Of a stretch of DNA of 64,000 nt, positions 17,082 through 26,359 are shown piece after piece. The translations under genes were made by a program, and so were the position numbers. The first letter of the stretch is position 1; each line of letters starts with the position of its first letter. The notes under the pieces are model-generated. The model saw only the letters and a program-made list of their open reading frames with translations. It was not told the DNA's origin and made no database searches. This DNA is from Flavobacteriales bacterium. GTDB lineage: Bacteria > Bacteroidota > Bacteroidia > Flavobacteriales_F > PHOS-HE28. The stretch covers positions 3,369,583 through 3,433,582 of the forward strand of contig JAHCIA010000001.1 in assembly GCA_026129465.1 (NCBI GenBank), read 5' to 3'.

Positions 17082-17528
17082 ATGGAAGTGATCCTGAAAC
17101 AAGACGTGGAGCACCTGGGCTACGCCAACGACGTGGTGAAGGTGCGCGACGGGTACGCCCGCAACTACCTGATGCCGCGCGGCCTTGCCGTGCCGGCCAC
17201 CGCAGGGGAGAAGAAACAGCTGGCCGAGACCCTCCGCCAGCGCGCCCACAAGGAGACCAAGATCCGCGAGGCGGCCGAGAAGATGGCCAACAACCTCATG
17301 GACAAGGAACTCCGCATCGGCGCCAAGGTGGGCGAGAGCGGCAAGATCTTCGGCAGTGTCAACACCATCATGCTGGCCGACGCCATCAAGGCGCTCGGCT
17401 TCGAGGTGGACCGCAAGAACATCAAGATCAAGGGCGATACGATCAAGACCACCGGCAAGTACGAGGCCGAGGTGACCTTCCATCGCGAGGTGGTTCGCAC
17501 CATCCCCTTCGTGGTGGTGGAGGAGTGA
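17082..17528 (+). CDS. rplI: 50S ribosomal protein L9
   Basis: A product of 148 residues. The N-terminal domain MEVILKQDVEHLGYANDVVK with GYARNYLMPRGLA is the bL9 signature, followed by the long connecting helix and the C-terminal domain. It is the last gene of the operon, which ends at a strong hairpin 25 bases downstream. Confidence 0.96.
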   Translation: MEVILKQDVEHLGYANDVVKVRDGYARNYLMPRGLAVPATAGEKKQLAETLRQRAHKETKIREAAEKMANNLMDKELRIGAKVGESGKIFGSVNTIMLADAIKALGFEVDRKNIKIKGDTIKTTGKYEAEVTFHREVVRTIPFVVVEE

Positions 17529-17552
17529 CCGATCCGTCCTGAGAAGATCCGA

Positions 17553-17578
17553 AGGAGCGGGCCACGGCCCGCTCCTTA
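17553..17578 (+). terminator. Terminator after rplI
   Basis: AAGGAGCGGGCC and GGCCCGCTCCTT form a perfect 12-bp inverted repeat with a two-base centre (effectively a small loop), followed by ACGTTTCC. Confidence 0.8.
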
Positions 17579-17619
17579 CGTTTCCGCCTGCGGATACTTG
17601 ACCGCGATCAGGGACCCGC

Positions 17620-18033
17620 ATGCAGGCCATGATACCTTGGCCCCCCGGTATGAGGCGCCGCGGCCGCCACGGCGCTGCCTTCACCATGATCGGCAGGGCC
17701 AATGGCAGCAATGCCCAAGCCTACCGGATAGGCCACGGCATGAGCACCACCGCCGAATTCTTCCGCCGCTGGGATCTGGGTGGGAGCACCAAACTGATGC
17801 CCTCTTTCGGTGTGTACCACGAACTAACCGGCCGCGACGTGGAGGGTATCGACCACGTGGCCGGCACCGGTGGTTCCACATTTTTCGCCCATGTGGGTTT
17901 CCGCATGTGGTGGCGCTCCTGGGGCTTCCAGGCCATGTTCCAGAAAGCCATGGCCCACGACCTGGGCCAGTTGATGGTCCCCAACCGCGAACGCATCGTC
18001 TCGGGGATCTCCTACAATTTCAACCGAAACTGA
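17620..18033 (+). pseudogene. 3' fragment of an outer-membrane barrel gene
   Basis: An open frame of 137 residues reads like the last strands of an outer-membrane protein: alternating segments ending FYNFNRN-like (ISYNFNRN), with G-S-T-F-F-A-H-V-G-F and a MWWRSWGFQAMFQ strand. There is no signal peptide, and no N-terminal half lies between it and the rplI terminator. Barrel proteins of this kind often precede MbnP-type lipoproteins, as here (the MbnP gene starts 15 bases later). I infer that a deletion removed the 5' part. A genuine short protein starting at 17620 cannot be excluded. Confidence 0.5.
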
Positions 18034-18047
18034 ACGCTCATAAGCAC

Positions 18048-18806
18048 ATGAACAAGTTCCTTTTGGCCATCACGGCCATCACCCTGCTGACGCTCACCGC
18101 CTGCAAGAAGGACGAGCCACTTCCACCCACACCGGATCCCACGCCCACCGAGGCCACCATCCGCATGGCCTTCCACTGGAAGAGCGGCTTGGCGGACTTC
18201 AACATCAACAACACCTATCAGGATGGTGCCGGCAATCCCGTCCGTTTCACCTTCCTGAAGTTCTACGCCAGTGACTTTCACCTCACCAATGATGACGGCG
18301 CCCAAGTGGCGGAGTTCCACAACAAGGTGTTGCTGGTGGATGCCGCCTCGAGCAACAACACTTTCACCTTGGGCACCATGCCGCCCGGCCATGTCCACGA
18401 GGTGCATCTGGTGCTCGGCCTGGACAGTGCCACGAACCACGCCGACCCCATGCAGGCCCCTTATCCGTTGGACCAGCCGAACATGCATTGGTTCTGGAAC
18501 CCCACGGCCGGCTACATCTTCCTGAAGGCGGAAGGCTACGTGGACGTCAATGGCAATGGCAGCTTCGATCCTGGCGTGGACCAGGGCTTCGAGTACCATT
18601 GTGCCACGCTGGCCCTGCGCCGGGAGAAGCACATGCACATGCATATGGATGCGATGGCCGGCCAGACGCACACCCTGGAAGCCCAAGTGGACGTGAACAT
18701 GCTGTTGATGGGACTGGACCTCCTGGCCAACCCCGTGGGCCATGGCGGTGGGGCCAACGCCCAAGCGATGATGGACAACCTGGTGACCGCGATATCCGCC
18801 CACTGA
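18048..18806 (+). CDS. MbnP-family lipoprotein
   Basis: A lipoprotein of 252 residues. The signal ends LTLTACKKDE (cysteine at about residue 19). The mature protein has the MbnP pattern: early F-N-I-N-N-T-Y-Q-D-G-A-G-N-P-V-R-F, a FYASDFHL strand, a VHLVLGLDSATNHADP stretch, a W-F-W-N-P-x-x-G-Y-I-F-L-K-x-E-G segment and a histidine/methionine-rich cluster (HMHMHMD). MbnP proteins are periplasmic metal-linked partners of MbnH di-heme enzymes; the HM-rich cluster suggests copper. No MbnH gene follows, and the preceding barrel gene is a fragment. Confidence 0.8.
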   Translation: MNKFLLAITAITLLTLTACKKDEPLPPTPDPTPTEATIRMAFHWKSGLADFNINNTYQDGAGNPVRFTFLKFYASDFHLTNDDGAQVAEFHNKVLLVDAASSNNTFTLGTMPPGHVHEVHLVLGLDSATNHADPMQAPYPLDQPNMHWFWNPTAGYIFLKAEGYVDVNGNGSFDPGVDQGFEYHCATLALRREKHMHMHMDAMAGQTHTLEAQVDVNMLLMGLDLLANPVGHGGGANAQAMMDNLVTAISAH

Positions 18807-18830
18807 GTGACCGGCCAACATACCCATTGA

Positions 18831-18865
18831 AAGGCGGGCGCTCCGGCAACGGGGCGCCCGCTTTG
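18831..18865 (+). terminator. Terminator after the MbnP gene
   Basis: GCGGGCGC (18834-18841) pairs with GCGCCCGC (18854-18861), flanked by AAG and CTTTG. Confidence 0.6.
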
Positions 18866-18908
18866 TTCATGGCACATCCCACCGCCCATCGCTTCCCACC
18901 GCCCCGGT

Positions 18909-18916
18909 TACCTTTG
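18909..18916 (+). promoter_or_regulatory. -7 element TACCTTTG of the aconitase gene
   Basis: A perfect TAnnTTTG match 41 bases upstream of the aconitase ATG. There is no clear -33 TTG. Confidence 0.5.
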
Positions 18917-18956
18917 CGGCGCCATTCCAAGGCACCATCGAAAGACATCAGACCAA

Positions 18957-21230
18957 ATGAGCCAGACCTTCGACCTCGACATGATCAAGGCGGTTTACGA
19001 CCGCTATCCCGCACGCGTGGCAGCCGCCCGCAAGGTCCTGGGTCGACCGCTTACGCTCACCGAAAAGATCCTCTACAGCCACCTGTGGGATGGTGATGCG
19101 AAGTCCGCCTTTGGCCGTGGCCAGGACTACGTCGATTTCGCACCGGACCGCGTGGCCATGCAGGACGCCACCGCCCAGATGGCCCTGCTGCAATTCAGCA
19201 CAACCGGCCGCAAGAAGGTGGCCGTGCCCAGCACCGTGCACTGCGACCACTTGATCCAGGCCCGTGTGGGTGCGAAGGAGGACCTGCAGGAGGCGCTCAA
19301 CAAGAGCAACGAGGTCTTCAACTTCCTGGAGAGCATCAGCAACAAGTATGGCATCGGTTTCTGGAAGCCCGGCGCCGGTATCATCCACCAGGTGGTGTTG
19401 GAGCAGTACGCCTTCCCCGGCGGCATGATGATCGGCACCGACAGCCACACGGTGAACGCCGGCGGACTGGGCATGATCGCCATCGGCGTGGGCGGGGCCG
19501 ATGCCTGCGACGTGATGAGCGGCCTGGCGTGGGAGCTGAAGTGGCCCAAGCTGATCGGCGTGAAGCTCACCGGGAAGATGAGCGGCTGGACCAGCGCCAA
19601 GGACGTGATCCTGAAGGTGGCCGGCATACTCACCGTGAAGGGTGGCACCGGGGCCATCGTGGAGTACTTCGGACCGGGCGCCGAGAGCATGAGCTGCACC
19701 GGCAAGGGCACCATCGCCAACATGGGCGCCGAGATCGGGGCCACCACCAGCACCTTCAGCTACGACGACAGCATGCGGCGCTACCTGAAGGGCACCGGCC
19801 GTGCGGAAGTCGCTGCCATGGCCGACAAGATCGCCGAGCATCTGCAGGGCGACCCCGAGGTCTACGCCGATCCCGCCAAGTACTTCGACCAGGTGATCGA
19901 GATCGACCTCAGCACGCTGGAGCCGCACGTGAACGGTCCCTTCACGCCCGACCTGGCGCATCCGATCAGTGAGTTCGCGGCGGCGGTGAAGAAGAACGGC
20001 TGGCCGGCCAAGCTCGAAGTGGGTCTGATCGGCAGCTGTACCAACAGCAGCTACGAGGATCTTACGCGCGCCGCCTCGCTCGCCCAGCAGGCCGTGGACA
20101 AGAAGTTGAAAGCGAAGGCGGAGTACACCATCACTCCCGGGAGCGAGCAGGTGCGCTACACCGCCGAGCGCGATGGCCTGCTGAAGAAGTTCGATGCCAT
20201 CGGCGGCGTGGTGCTGGCCAACGCCTGCGGACCCTGCATCGGCCAGTGGGCGCGCCACAGCGACGACCCGAACCGCAAGAACTCGATCATCACCAGCTTC
20301 AACCGCAACTTCGCCAAGCGCAACGACGGCAACCCCAATACGCACGCCTTCGTGGCCAGCCCGGAGATCGTCACCGCCTTCGCCATCGCCGGCGACCTCA
20401 CCTTCAATCCGCTCACCGACACCTTGGTGAACGAAGAGGGCCAGGCCGTGAAGCTCGATGAGCCTCAGGGCATCGAGCTGCCGCCCATGGGCTTCGATGT
20501 GAAGGACGCCGGCTACAAGGCCCCCGCCGAGGACGGCAGCGGTGTGCAGGTGATCGTGAAGCCCGGCAGCGAGCGGCTGCAGTTGTTGGAGCCCTTCCCC
20601 GCCTGGGACGGGAAGAACATCACCGGCGCCGTGCTGCTGATCAAGGCCCAGGGCAAGTGCACCACCGACCACATCAGCATGGCAGGCCCCTGGCTGCGTT
20701 ACCGCGGCCACCTGGACAACATCAGCAACAACACGCTCACCGGTGCGATCAACGCCTTCAACAGCGAGGCCGACAAGGTGAAGAACCAGCTGACCGGCGC
20801 GTATGGCAAGGTGCCCGATACGCAGCGTGCCTACAAGGCCGCCGGGGTGCCGAGCATCGTGGTGGGCGACCACAACTACGGTGAAGGCAGCAGCCGGGAG
20901 CACGCCGCCATGCAGCCGCGCCACCTCGGGGTGCGGGCCGTGCTGGTGAAGAGCTTCGCCCGCATCCACGAGACCAACCTGAAGAAGCAGGGCATGCTCG
21001 CCCTCACCTTCAACAACGAGGACGATTACGACAAGATCCAGGAGGACGACCGCGTGGACTTCGCCGACCTCACGGCATTCGCTCCGGGCAAACCGCTCAC
21101 GCTGGTGTTCAAGCACAGCGATGGCAGCAGCGACAGCATCAAGTGCGCACACACTTACAATGCACAGCAGGTGGAGTGGTTCAAGGCAGGCAGTGCATTG
21201 AACATCATCCGGGCGCAGCAGGGGGTGTAG
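18957..21230 (+). CDS. acn: Aconitate hydratase (mitochondrial type)
   Basis: A product of 757 residues that interconverts citrate and isocitrate through a [4Fe-4S] cluster. Cluster cysteines are C361 (GSCTNSS), C424 and C427 (ACGPCIG). The substrate-binding GTDSHT loop and the C-terminal swivel domain with [19 protein letters not shown] are intact. The size and sequence are of the mitochondrial class, shorter than the AcnA/IRP class of about 890 residues. It works in the TCA cycle with icd at 13,142. Its own promoter element lies 41 bases upstream. Confidence 0.95.
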   Translation: MSQTFDLDMIKAVYDRYPARVAAARKVLGRPLTLTEKILYSHLWDGDAKSAFGRGQDYVDFAPDRVAMQDATAQMALLQFSTTGRKKVAVPSTVHCDHLIQARVGAKEDLQEALNKSNEVFNFLESISNKYGIGFWKPGAGIIHQVVLEQYAFPGGMMIGTDSHTVNAGGLGMIAIGVGGADACDVMSGLAWELKWPKLIGVKLTGKMSGWTSAKDVILKVAGILTVKGGTGAIVEYFGPGAESMSCTGKGTIANMGAEIGATTSTFSYDDSMRRYLKGTGRAEVAAMADKIAEHLQGDPEVYADPAKYFDQVIEIDLSTLEPHVNGPFTPDLAHPISEFAAAVKKNGWPAKLEVGLIGSCTNSSYEDLTRAASLAQQAVDKKLKAKAEYTITPGSEQVRYTAERDGLLKKFDAIGGVVLANACGPCIGQWARHSDDPNRKNSIITSFNRNFAKRNDGNPNTHAFVASPEIVTAFAIAGDLTFNPLTDTLVNEEGQAVKLDEPQGIELPPMGFDVKDAGYKAPAEDGSGVQVIVKPGSERLQLLEPFPAWDGKNITGAVLLIKAQGKCTTDHISMAGPWLRYRGHLDNISNNTLTGAINAFNSEADKVKNQLTGAYGKVPDTQRAYKAAGVPSIVVGDHNYGEGSSREHAAMQPRHLGVRAVLVKSFARIHETNLKKQGMLALTFNNEDDYDKIQEDDRVDFADLTAFAPGKPLTLVFKHSDGSSDSIKCAHTYNAQQVEWFKAGSALNIIRAQQGV

Positions 21231-21241
21231 CCGTGCCATCC

Positions 21242-21931
21242 ATGCGCAGCCTGGCCGTCGTCAGCTTGCTGGCCATGTCCTTGGTGGGGCATGGGCAGGA
21301 CAGTACCCGCGCCCGTCCACAGTTGCTGTTGGAAGCAGGCTGGGGCCGAACCTGGTTCACTGCCTCCGGAGACGACTACCAGTATTTCGACACGTATTGG
21401 CAGGAGGGTGAAGCACTGAGTGGTGGTCTCCTGCTCCGCGCTCCCATTTCACGCACGTTCGCTTTGCGGATCGGCGCACGGGTCTTCTCACGGGAGTTCG
21501 GCTCCCTCACCTTCGACTACCGGACACCCATCAACTCCCAGCAGAGCGGCTACTCGCCAAATCGTCAATTCACACGGATGGCCATGCTGGGTGTGCCCAT
21601 GGCCGTGGAGTACATGCCCATCCGCTGGGTCTCCCTGTCGGCGGGCATGCAAGTGCTGAAAGTGTTGGACCAGACCAGCAACCCTTGGGGCGACAACCAT
21701 TCCGCGCCGGTGAAGGTCGCGGCCATGGAATGGATGGGGCAGTTGGACCTGTGGCCGGTGCGGCGCGTGGGTCTCTCTTTGCGCTACCTGCATCAGGCAG
21801 CGCCCATGCGCGAGCAGTCCATCTGGACACCGGATCGCGTCTATCGGCGTACCACCCATTGGCGCACGGTGGAAGCGGGGTTGATCTTCGTGCTGGTGGG
21901 TGCCCAAGGCGGGGGTGATACGAGCCACTGA
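21242..21931 (+). CDS. Putative outer-membrane beta-barrel protein
   Basis: A product of 229 residues from the ATG at 21242, 12 bases after aconitase (a GTG at 21233 is an alternative). A signal peptide ends near SLVGHGQ. The mature part has repeated amphipathic strands (for example GGLLLRAPISRTFALRIGAR) as in PorT-like barrels. Specific function unknown; it may be co-transcribed with aconitase by position only. Confidence 0.6.
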   Translation: MRSLAVVSLLAMSLVGHGQDSTRARPQLLLEAGWGRTWFTASGDDYQYFDTYWQEGEALSGGLLLRAPISRTFALRIGARVFSREFGSLTFDYRTPINSQQSGYSPNRQFTRMAMLGVPMAVEYMPIRWVSLSAGMQVLKVLDQTSNPWGDNHSAPVKVAAMEWMGQLDLWPVRRVGLSLRYLHQAAPMREQSIWTPDRVYRRTTHWRTVEAGLIFVLVGAQGGGDTSH

Positions 21932-22017
21932 GCATCCCGGCTTCAACGGTACATCATCACGCAGGCTGGTTTCGGCATGGACTTGGTCTTGGCCCGCGCC
22001 ATCCGAACAAGCTTACC

Positions 22018-22704
22018 ATGAGAACCCTGACGATCATCGCATCCATCGCGCTCGGCATCTTGTCGGCGCACGCACAATTCGACCTCGGCGGCAAGGCCGG
22101 CCTCAACTACCACTTCCAGGACGCACGTCCGGGTGACAAGGCGCCCGCCGGCATGGAACGGCCCGATGGGGACAACGGCCTGGGTTGGCACGCGGGCCTG
22201 TTCGCGGAATTCTCCTTGGGCGATCGGTGGCTGTTGCGTCCCGAGGCGCTCTACAGCACCCGCCTCACACGCAGGGAGATCAGCAGCACCATAGGCATGG
22301 GTGGCACCACCACCGCGATCGAAAGCGATGCACGCGGCACGCTCAGCTACCTGGAGGTGCCCGTGCTCATCGGCCGCCGGCTGGGCGAGTGTCTCACGCT
22401 GCAGGCGGGTCCGGCCATGGGCTTGTTGTTGGGCAACCAGGTGAAGGTGACCGGCACACAGCGCGTCACCACCGACGGCAACACGGTGACCACCAGCCTG
22501 GATGCCACCACCAGCAGCACGGATGGCCTGAACGCGGTGGAGTTCGCCGGGGTGATCGGCCTGGGCTACCGCTTGGACAACGGTATGGACCTGGGCTTGC
22601 GCTTCTGGAACGGCTTCACACCCCTGCAGGAGGACACGGACATCATACGCACCAAGCAGCGTTTGATCCAGTTGTCCGTGGGATGGGCCTTCAAGCGCGG
22701 CTGA
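22018..22704 (+). CDS. PorT-like outer-membrane beta-barrel protein
   Basis: A product of 228 residues with a signal peptide ending AHAQ. FDLGGKAGLNYHF is followed by GWHAGLFAEFSLGDRWLLRPEA and LSYLEVPVLIGRR. These are the strand and turn patterns of the PorT/outer-membrane-beta-barrel family (pfam13568 type) widespread in Bacteroidota. A threonine/serine-rich insert (about residues 150-170) forms a likely surface loop. Function is not assigned beyond the fold. Confidence 0.75.
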   Translation: MRTLTIIASIALGILSAHAQFDLGGKAGLNYHFQDARPGDKAPAGMERPDGDNGLGWHAGLFAEFSLGDRWLLRPEALYSTRLTRREISSTIGMGGTTTAIESDARGTLSYLEVPVLIGRRLGECLTLQAGPAMGLLLGNQVKVTGTQRVTTDGNTVTTSLDATTSSTDGLNAVEFAGVIGLGYRLDNGMDLGLRFWNGFTPLQEDTDIIRTKQRLIQLSVGWAFKRG

Positions 22705-22968
22705 ACGGTCCGTGGCAATGCCTTGGCTTGGATGGCTGATACCTGGAACCGACCCCCACTTGGGCGGTCCACATGGCAACGGCCATTGATAGGGCCCTCG
22801 CATGATGATGTGATGCCCGTGGAGGGCCTACTCCCGCAGGGCATACGGGGCCCTTCCACCGGGTCCGGTGAATAAAAAGGCGCTCATCGTGATCCCAAGC
22901 ATGCCATAGGATCGGTGGATGGCCTATGTTTGACGCGTTCCTTAGCACTCAACCAAACCAAACAGACA

Positions 22969-23535
22969 ATGAAGAAGTTGATCCTTTCAGGCATGGCCCT
23001 GGTGATGGCCGGGGGCATGATGGCCCAGTCCAACCAGCTCTCCTTCGGCTTGGACCTGGCCCTCCCCATGGGTGATTTCGGTGATGCTTACACCTTGGGT
23101 ATCGGTCCTGCCGTTGGCTTTGAGCTTCCGGTCGGGGACAACCTGGGCATCACCGCACAGTTGAGCTACCAGATCTTGATGGTGGACAGCGACCTGAGTG
23201 ACTTCATCAAGAGCGCATCGATGATGCCGATCCAAGTGGGCCTCAAGTACTATTTCTCCGAGCAGCAGGCAGGTTTGTATGGCCATGCGCAGGTGGGTGT
23301 GCATAGTTCCAGTGTGACCACCGAGGACATCGATCTCGGCCCCTTTGGCAAGATCGAGGGCACCACGAATTCCAGTTCGAACTTCAGCTGGGCCATTGGA
23401 GCGGGTTACCAATTGGAGAAGCTCGATATCGGACTTCGTTACAATTCGATCTCGCCCGACAGCGACGCGCCGGATGGCACCTCGTCCTCCACCTACATCG
23501 GTCTCCGTGTGGGTTACATCCTGAGCCTGAAGTAG
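22969..23535 (+). CDS. Outer-membrane beta-barrel protein
   Basis: A product of 188 residues. The signal peptide MKKLILSGMALVMAGGMMAQ is followed by an eight-stranded-barrel pattern: FGLDLALPMGDF, GPAVGFELPV, LKYYF, SWAIGAGYQL and a final GLRVGYILSLK. Similar small barrels are abundant in this phylum, and the role is unknown. The transcript ends in a strong hairpin at 23557. Confidence 0.75.
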   Translation: MKKLILSGMALVMAGGMMAQSNQLSFGLDLALPMGDFGDAYTLGIGPAVGFELPVGDNLGITAQLSYQILMVDSDLSDFIKSASMMPIQVGLKYYFSEQQAGLYGHAQVGVHSSSVTTEDIDLGPFGKIEGTTNSSSNFSWAIGAGYQLEKLDIGLRYNSISPDSDAPDGTSSSTYIGLRVGYILSLK

Positions 23536-23556
23536 TGCAGGCCCAATACTTCTTCA

Positions 23557-23588
23557 ACGGGGCGGCCACTGGCCGCCCCGTTCGTTTT
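23557..23588 (+). terminator. Terminator after the barrel gene
   Basis: ACGGGGCGGCC and GGCCGCCCCGT form a perfect 11-bp stem around ACT, followed by TCGTTTTC. Confidence 0.85.
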
Positions 23589-23708
23589 CCACCGATCGGC
23601 ATGGCATTGGCAACGCCGCCGCAAAGGTCATCCGGCCTTCGCCCTGTGCATGCCCGTCGCTAACTTGGCGCGCCTTCCAGAAGGCCCCACGCCACCAGAC
23701 CACGATCC

Positions 23709-24881
23709 ATGAAACACACGCATACGCTCACCCTTCTCCTGGCCATGGCCTGCCTGCCCTATGCCATCCACGCGCAGGACGATGAGAAGAAGGACGAGAA
23801 CCTCATCCTGAACGGCAGCTTCGAGGAGATGGACGGCAAGCTCAAGCGCTTGGGTTCCATCGAGATGGCCAAGGGCTGGAAGAGTCCCACGGGTGTGCCC
23901 GCCGACCTGTTCAGTGAAACGGTGGCCGGCTCCCCGGTGAGCGCACCGCGCAACCAGTTCGGCGATCAAAGCGCCCTGAGCGGCGTGAACTACGCCGGCG
24001 TGCTGTGGTGGAGCTACCAGAACAAGCAGCCGCGCAGCTATCTGTCGGCCAAGTTGAAGACGCCCATGCGCAAGGGCCAGAAATACTGCGTGAAGTATTA
24101 CGTGAGCCTCGGTGATCTGAGCAAGTACGCCACCAACGAACTGGGCGCCTACCTCAGCAAGATCCAGGTGGCCAAGAAGGAGACCGCCAACCTCACCTAC
24201 AATCCGCAGATCCCCGTGCTGCGCAACAAGATCTACGACGACATGTTCAGCTGGCAGGGCGTGTGCGGCGTTTACGAGGCGCAGGGCGAAGAGCAATACC
24301 TGATCATCGGCAACTTCGCCGCCACCGAAAAGACGGACACCTCCAAGCCCAAGCGGCCCAAGGGCGAGAACCGGCCGCAGCAGATGCTCGCCTACTACTT
24401 CATCGACGATGTGAGCGTGACGCCCGTGAAGAGCGCCGCCGAGTGCACCTGCGAGCAGATCGACAAGGCCGAGAGCGAGTACATCTTCAGCCGCCGTGGG
24501 GCGACCACACCCGGCATGAAACCCGCCCAGCGTGTGGACGCCATGGTGATCTACTTCAAGCGCTTCCAGCGCAACATCGACCCCGCCATGGAATCCTGGA
24601 TCGAGGAGATGGCCAGGTTCATGGAAGAGGACCCCACGATCCGGGTGCGCCTCACCGGTTTCATCGATGAGACCGAGAAGGACCGCATGCGCATGCGCCC
24701 GGACCTGGAAACGCTGGCCGTGGAGCGCGCCGAAGCGGTGAAGGAAGCCTTGGTCGAAGCGGGCATCCCGGCTTCACGCATATCCACCGCCGCGAAGGGC
24801 GCCGAGGAACTGGCCGACGATGCCGGCACCGAAGTGGCCATGAGCAAGAACAGGCGGGTGGAGGTGGAGTTGGTGCGGTAG
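23709..24881 (+). CDS. OmpA-family protein with N-terminal T9SS-cargo-like module
   Basis: A secreted protein of 390 residues (signal to AIHAQ, about residue 23). The N-terminal module begins NLILNGSFEEMDG and resembles the NLVPNxxFE domains of the T9SS cargo at 34-37 kb. The C-terminal 100 residues form an OmpA-like peptidoglycan-binding domain, recognisable from IRVRLTGFIDETE, LAVERAEAVKEALVEAGIP and the closing MSKNRRVEVEL. The protein probably anchors an outer-membrane structure to peptidoglycan. It stands alone. Confidence 0.8.
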   Translation: MKHTHTLTLLLAMACLPYAIHAQDDEKKDENLILNGSFEEMDGKLKRLGSIEMAKGWKSPTGVPADLFSETVAGSPVSAPRNQFGDQSALSGVNYAGVLWWSYQNKQPRSYLSAKLKTPMRKGQKYCVKYYVSLGDLSKYATNELGAYLSKIQVAKKETANLTYNPQIPVLRNKIYDDMFSWQGVCGVYEAQGEEQYLIIGNFAATEKTDTSKPKRPKGENRPQQMLAYYFIDDVSVTPVKSAAECTCEQIDKAESEYIFSRRGATTPGMKPAQRVDAMVIYFKRFQRNIDPAMESWIEEMARFMEEDPTIRVRLTGFIDETEKDRMRMRPDLETLAVERAEAVKEALVEAGIPASRISTAAKGAEELADDAGTEVAMSKNRRVEVELVR

Positions 24882-25004
24882 AAGTCGATCGGTCCCATTG
24901 CTGTACCACTTTCCAGAGCGCGATAGGTGGAAAGTGCAAAAGCGGAAGGTGTCCGAGCACATGCCCGCATGACGTGGTGAACGGCAAGGCCCTACATTTC
25001 CCCC

Positions 25005-26336
25005 ATGAAGAAGGGCGACCCCAGGGTCATCCGTGGCTGGACGATGTACGACTGGGCCAATTCGGTCTACTCGCTCACCATCACCACGGCGGTCTTCCCG
25101 GTCTTCTACCTCGCCATCACGCACGATGGTGATACCGATCTGGTGCTGGAGCGCCACGGTCTGCCCTCGCAATCGCTGTATTCCTACGCCCTCAGCGCCG
25201 GCTTCCTGCTGGTGGCCCTGATCACCCCGGTGCTCAGCGGTATCGCCGACCACACCGGCAGCAAGAAAAAGTTCCTCCAGGCATTCTGCTATCTGGGCGC
25301 CGCGTCCTGCGCGGGCCTGTTCTTCTTCGGCCTGGACACCCTGTGGATCGGACTGCTGATGGTGATGCTCGCCTGCGTGGGCTTCAGTGGCAGCCTCATC
25401 TTTTACGACGCCTTCCTGCCCGAGATCGCCGAGCCCAAGGACCATGACCGCGTCAGTGCGAGAGGCTACACCATGGGCTATCTCGGCAGTGTGATACTGC
25501 TGGTGCTGAACCTGCTGATGGTGATGAAGCCCGGGTGGTTCGGCATACCGGATCGGGATGGGCTGCCCGCGCGGATCACCTTCCTCACCGTGGCGGTCTG
25601 GTGGGCGGGCTTCGCGCAACTGGCCTTCCGGGTGCTGCCCGACAATCCCTACGGCCGCAAACCCACCGGCGACATCCTGCTGAACGGCTACCACGAGTTG
25701 CGCAAGGTGTGGCGCGAATTGCGGAGCACCAAGCGCCTCAACGGCTATCTCATGGCCTTCTTCGTCTTCAACATGGGCATCCAGACCATCATGTACCTGG
25801 CCGTGACCTATGCCAAGGAGGAAGTGAAGGACCACGACGCGTTGGGCGCCATCGTGCCCATCAGCGACCAGAGCCTCATCGTCAGCATCCTGCTGATCCA
25901 ATTGGTGGCGGCGGTGGGCGCCTACCTCTTCGTATGGCTCAGCAAGCGCTTCGGCAACCTGGGCGCGCTCACCATCGGCTGTTGCGTTTGGATCGCGTTG
26001 TGTGCCGGGGCCTATGGCATCCAATGGGCCTGGGAGTTCCATCTGCTGGCTTGCGGGGTGGGCCTGGTGATGGGCGGCAGCCAGGCGCTCTCGCGCAGCA
26101 CCTACGCCAAGTTCCTGCCCGACACCATCGACCACGCCAGCTACTTCTCCTTCTACGATGTGAGCTTCTACGTGGGCACCGTGCTGGGCACCTTCGCCTA
26201 CGGCCTGGTGTACCAGCTCACCGGCGATCTGCGCAACACGGTCATCATCATCGGCGGCTTCTTCGTGGTGGCGCTGGTGCTGCTGCTCCTGGTGCCGCGC
26301 CGCGAGGTGGCCCTGCCTGCGGAAGCCGCGTCCTGA
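25005..26336 (+). CDS. MFS transporter, UMF1 (Atg22-like) family
   Basis: A membrane protein of 443 residues with about twelve predicted helices. The opening RGWTMYDWANSVYSLTITTA is characteristic of the UMF1/Atg22 family. FYDAFLPEIA and a GYTMGYLGSV-type loop follow the family pattern. Substrates of bacterial members are not established; the yeast relative exports amino acids from the vacuole. A TACATTTC string directly before the ATG may be its -7 element. The next gene, lhgO, starts 24 bases after its stop. Confidence 0.85.
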   Translation: MKKGDPRVIRGWTMYDWANSVYSLTITTAVFPVFYLAITHDGDTDLVLERHGLPSQSLYSYALSAGFLLVALITPVLSGIADHTGSKKKFLQAFCYLGAASCAGLFFFGLDTLWIGLLMVMLACVGFSGSLIFYDAFLPEIAEPKDHDRVSARGYTMGYLGSVILLVLNLLMVMKPGWFGIPDRDGLPARITFLTVAVWWAGFAQLAFRVLPDNPYGRKPTGDILLNGYHELRKVWRELRSTKRLNGYLMAFFVFNMGIQTIMYLAVTYAKEEVKDHDALGAIVPISDQSLIVSILLIQLVAAVGAYLFVWLSKRFGNLGALTIGCCVWIALCAGAYGIQWAWEFHLLACGVGLVMGGSQALSRSTYAKFLPDTIDHASYFSFYDVSFYVGTVLGTFAYGLVYQLTGDLRNTVIIIGGFFVVALVLLLLVPRREVALPAEAAS

Positions 26337-26359
26337 GGCCCTTTACCTTCGCGCCACAA

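Noticed and set aside
18948-21239. A 763-codon minus-strand frame opposite aconitase
   Set aside because: Aconitase is unambiguous; the antisense frame is a composition effect.
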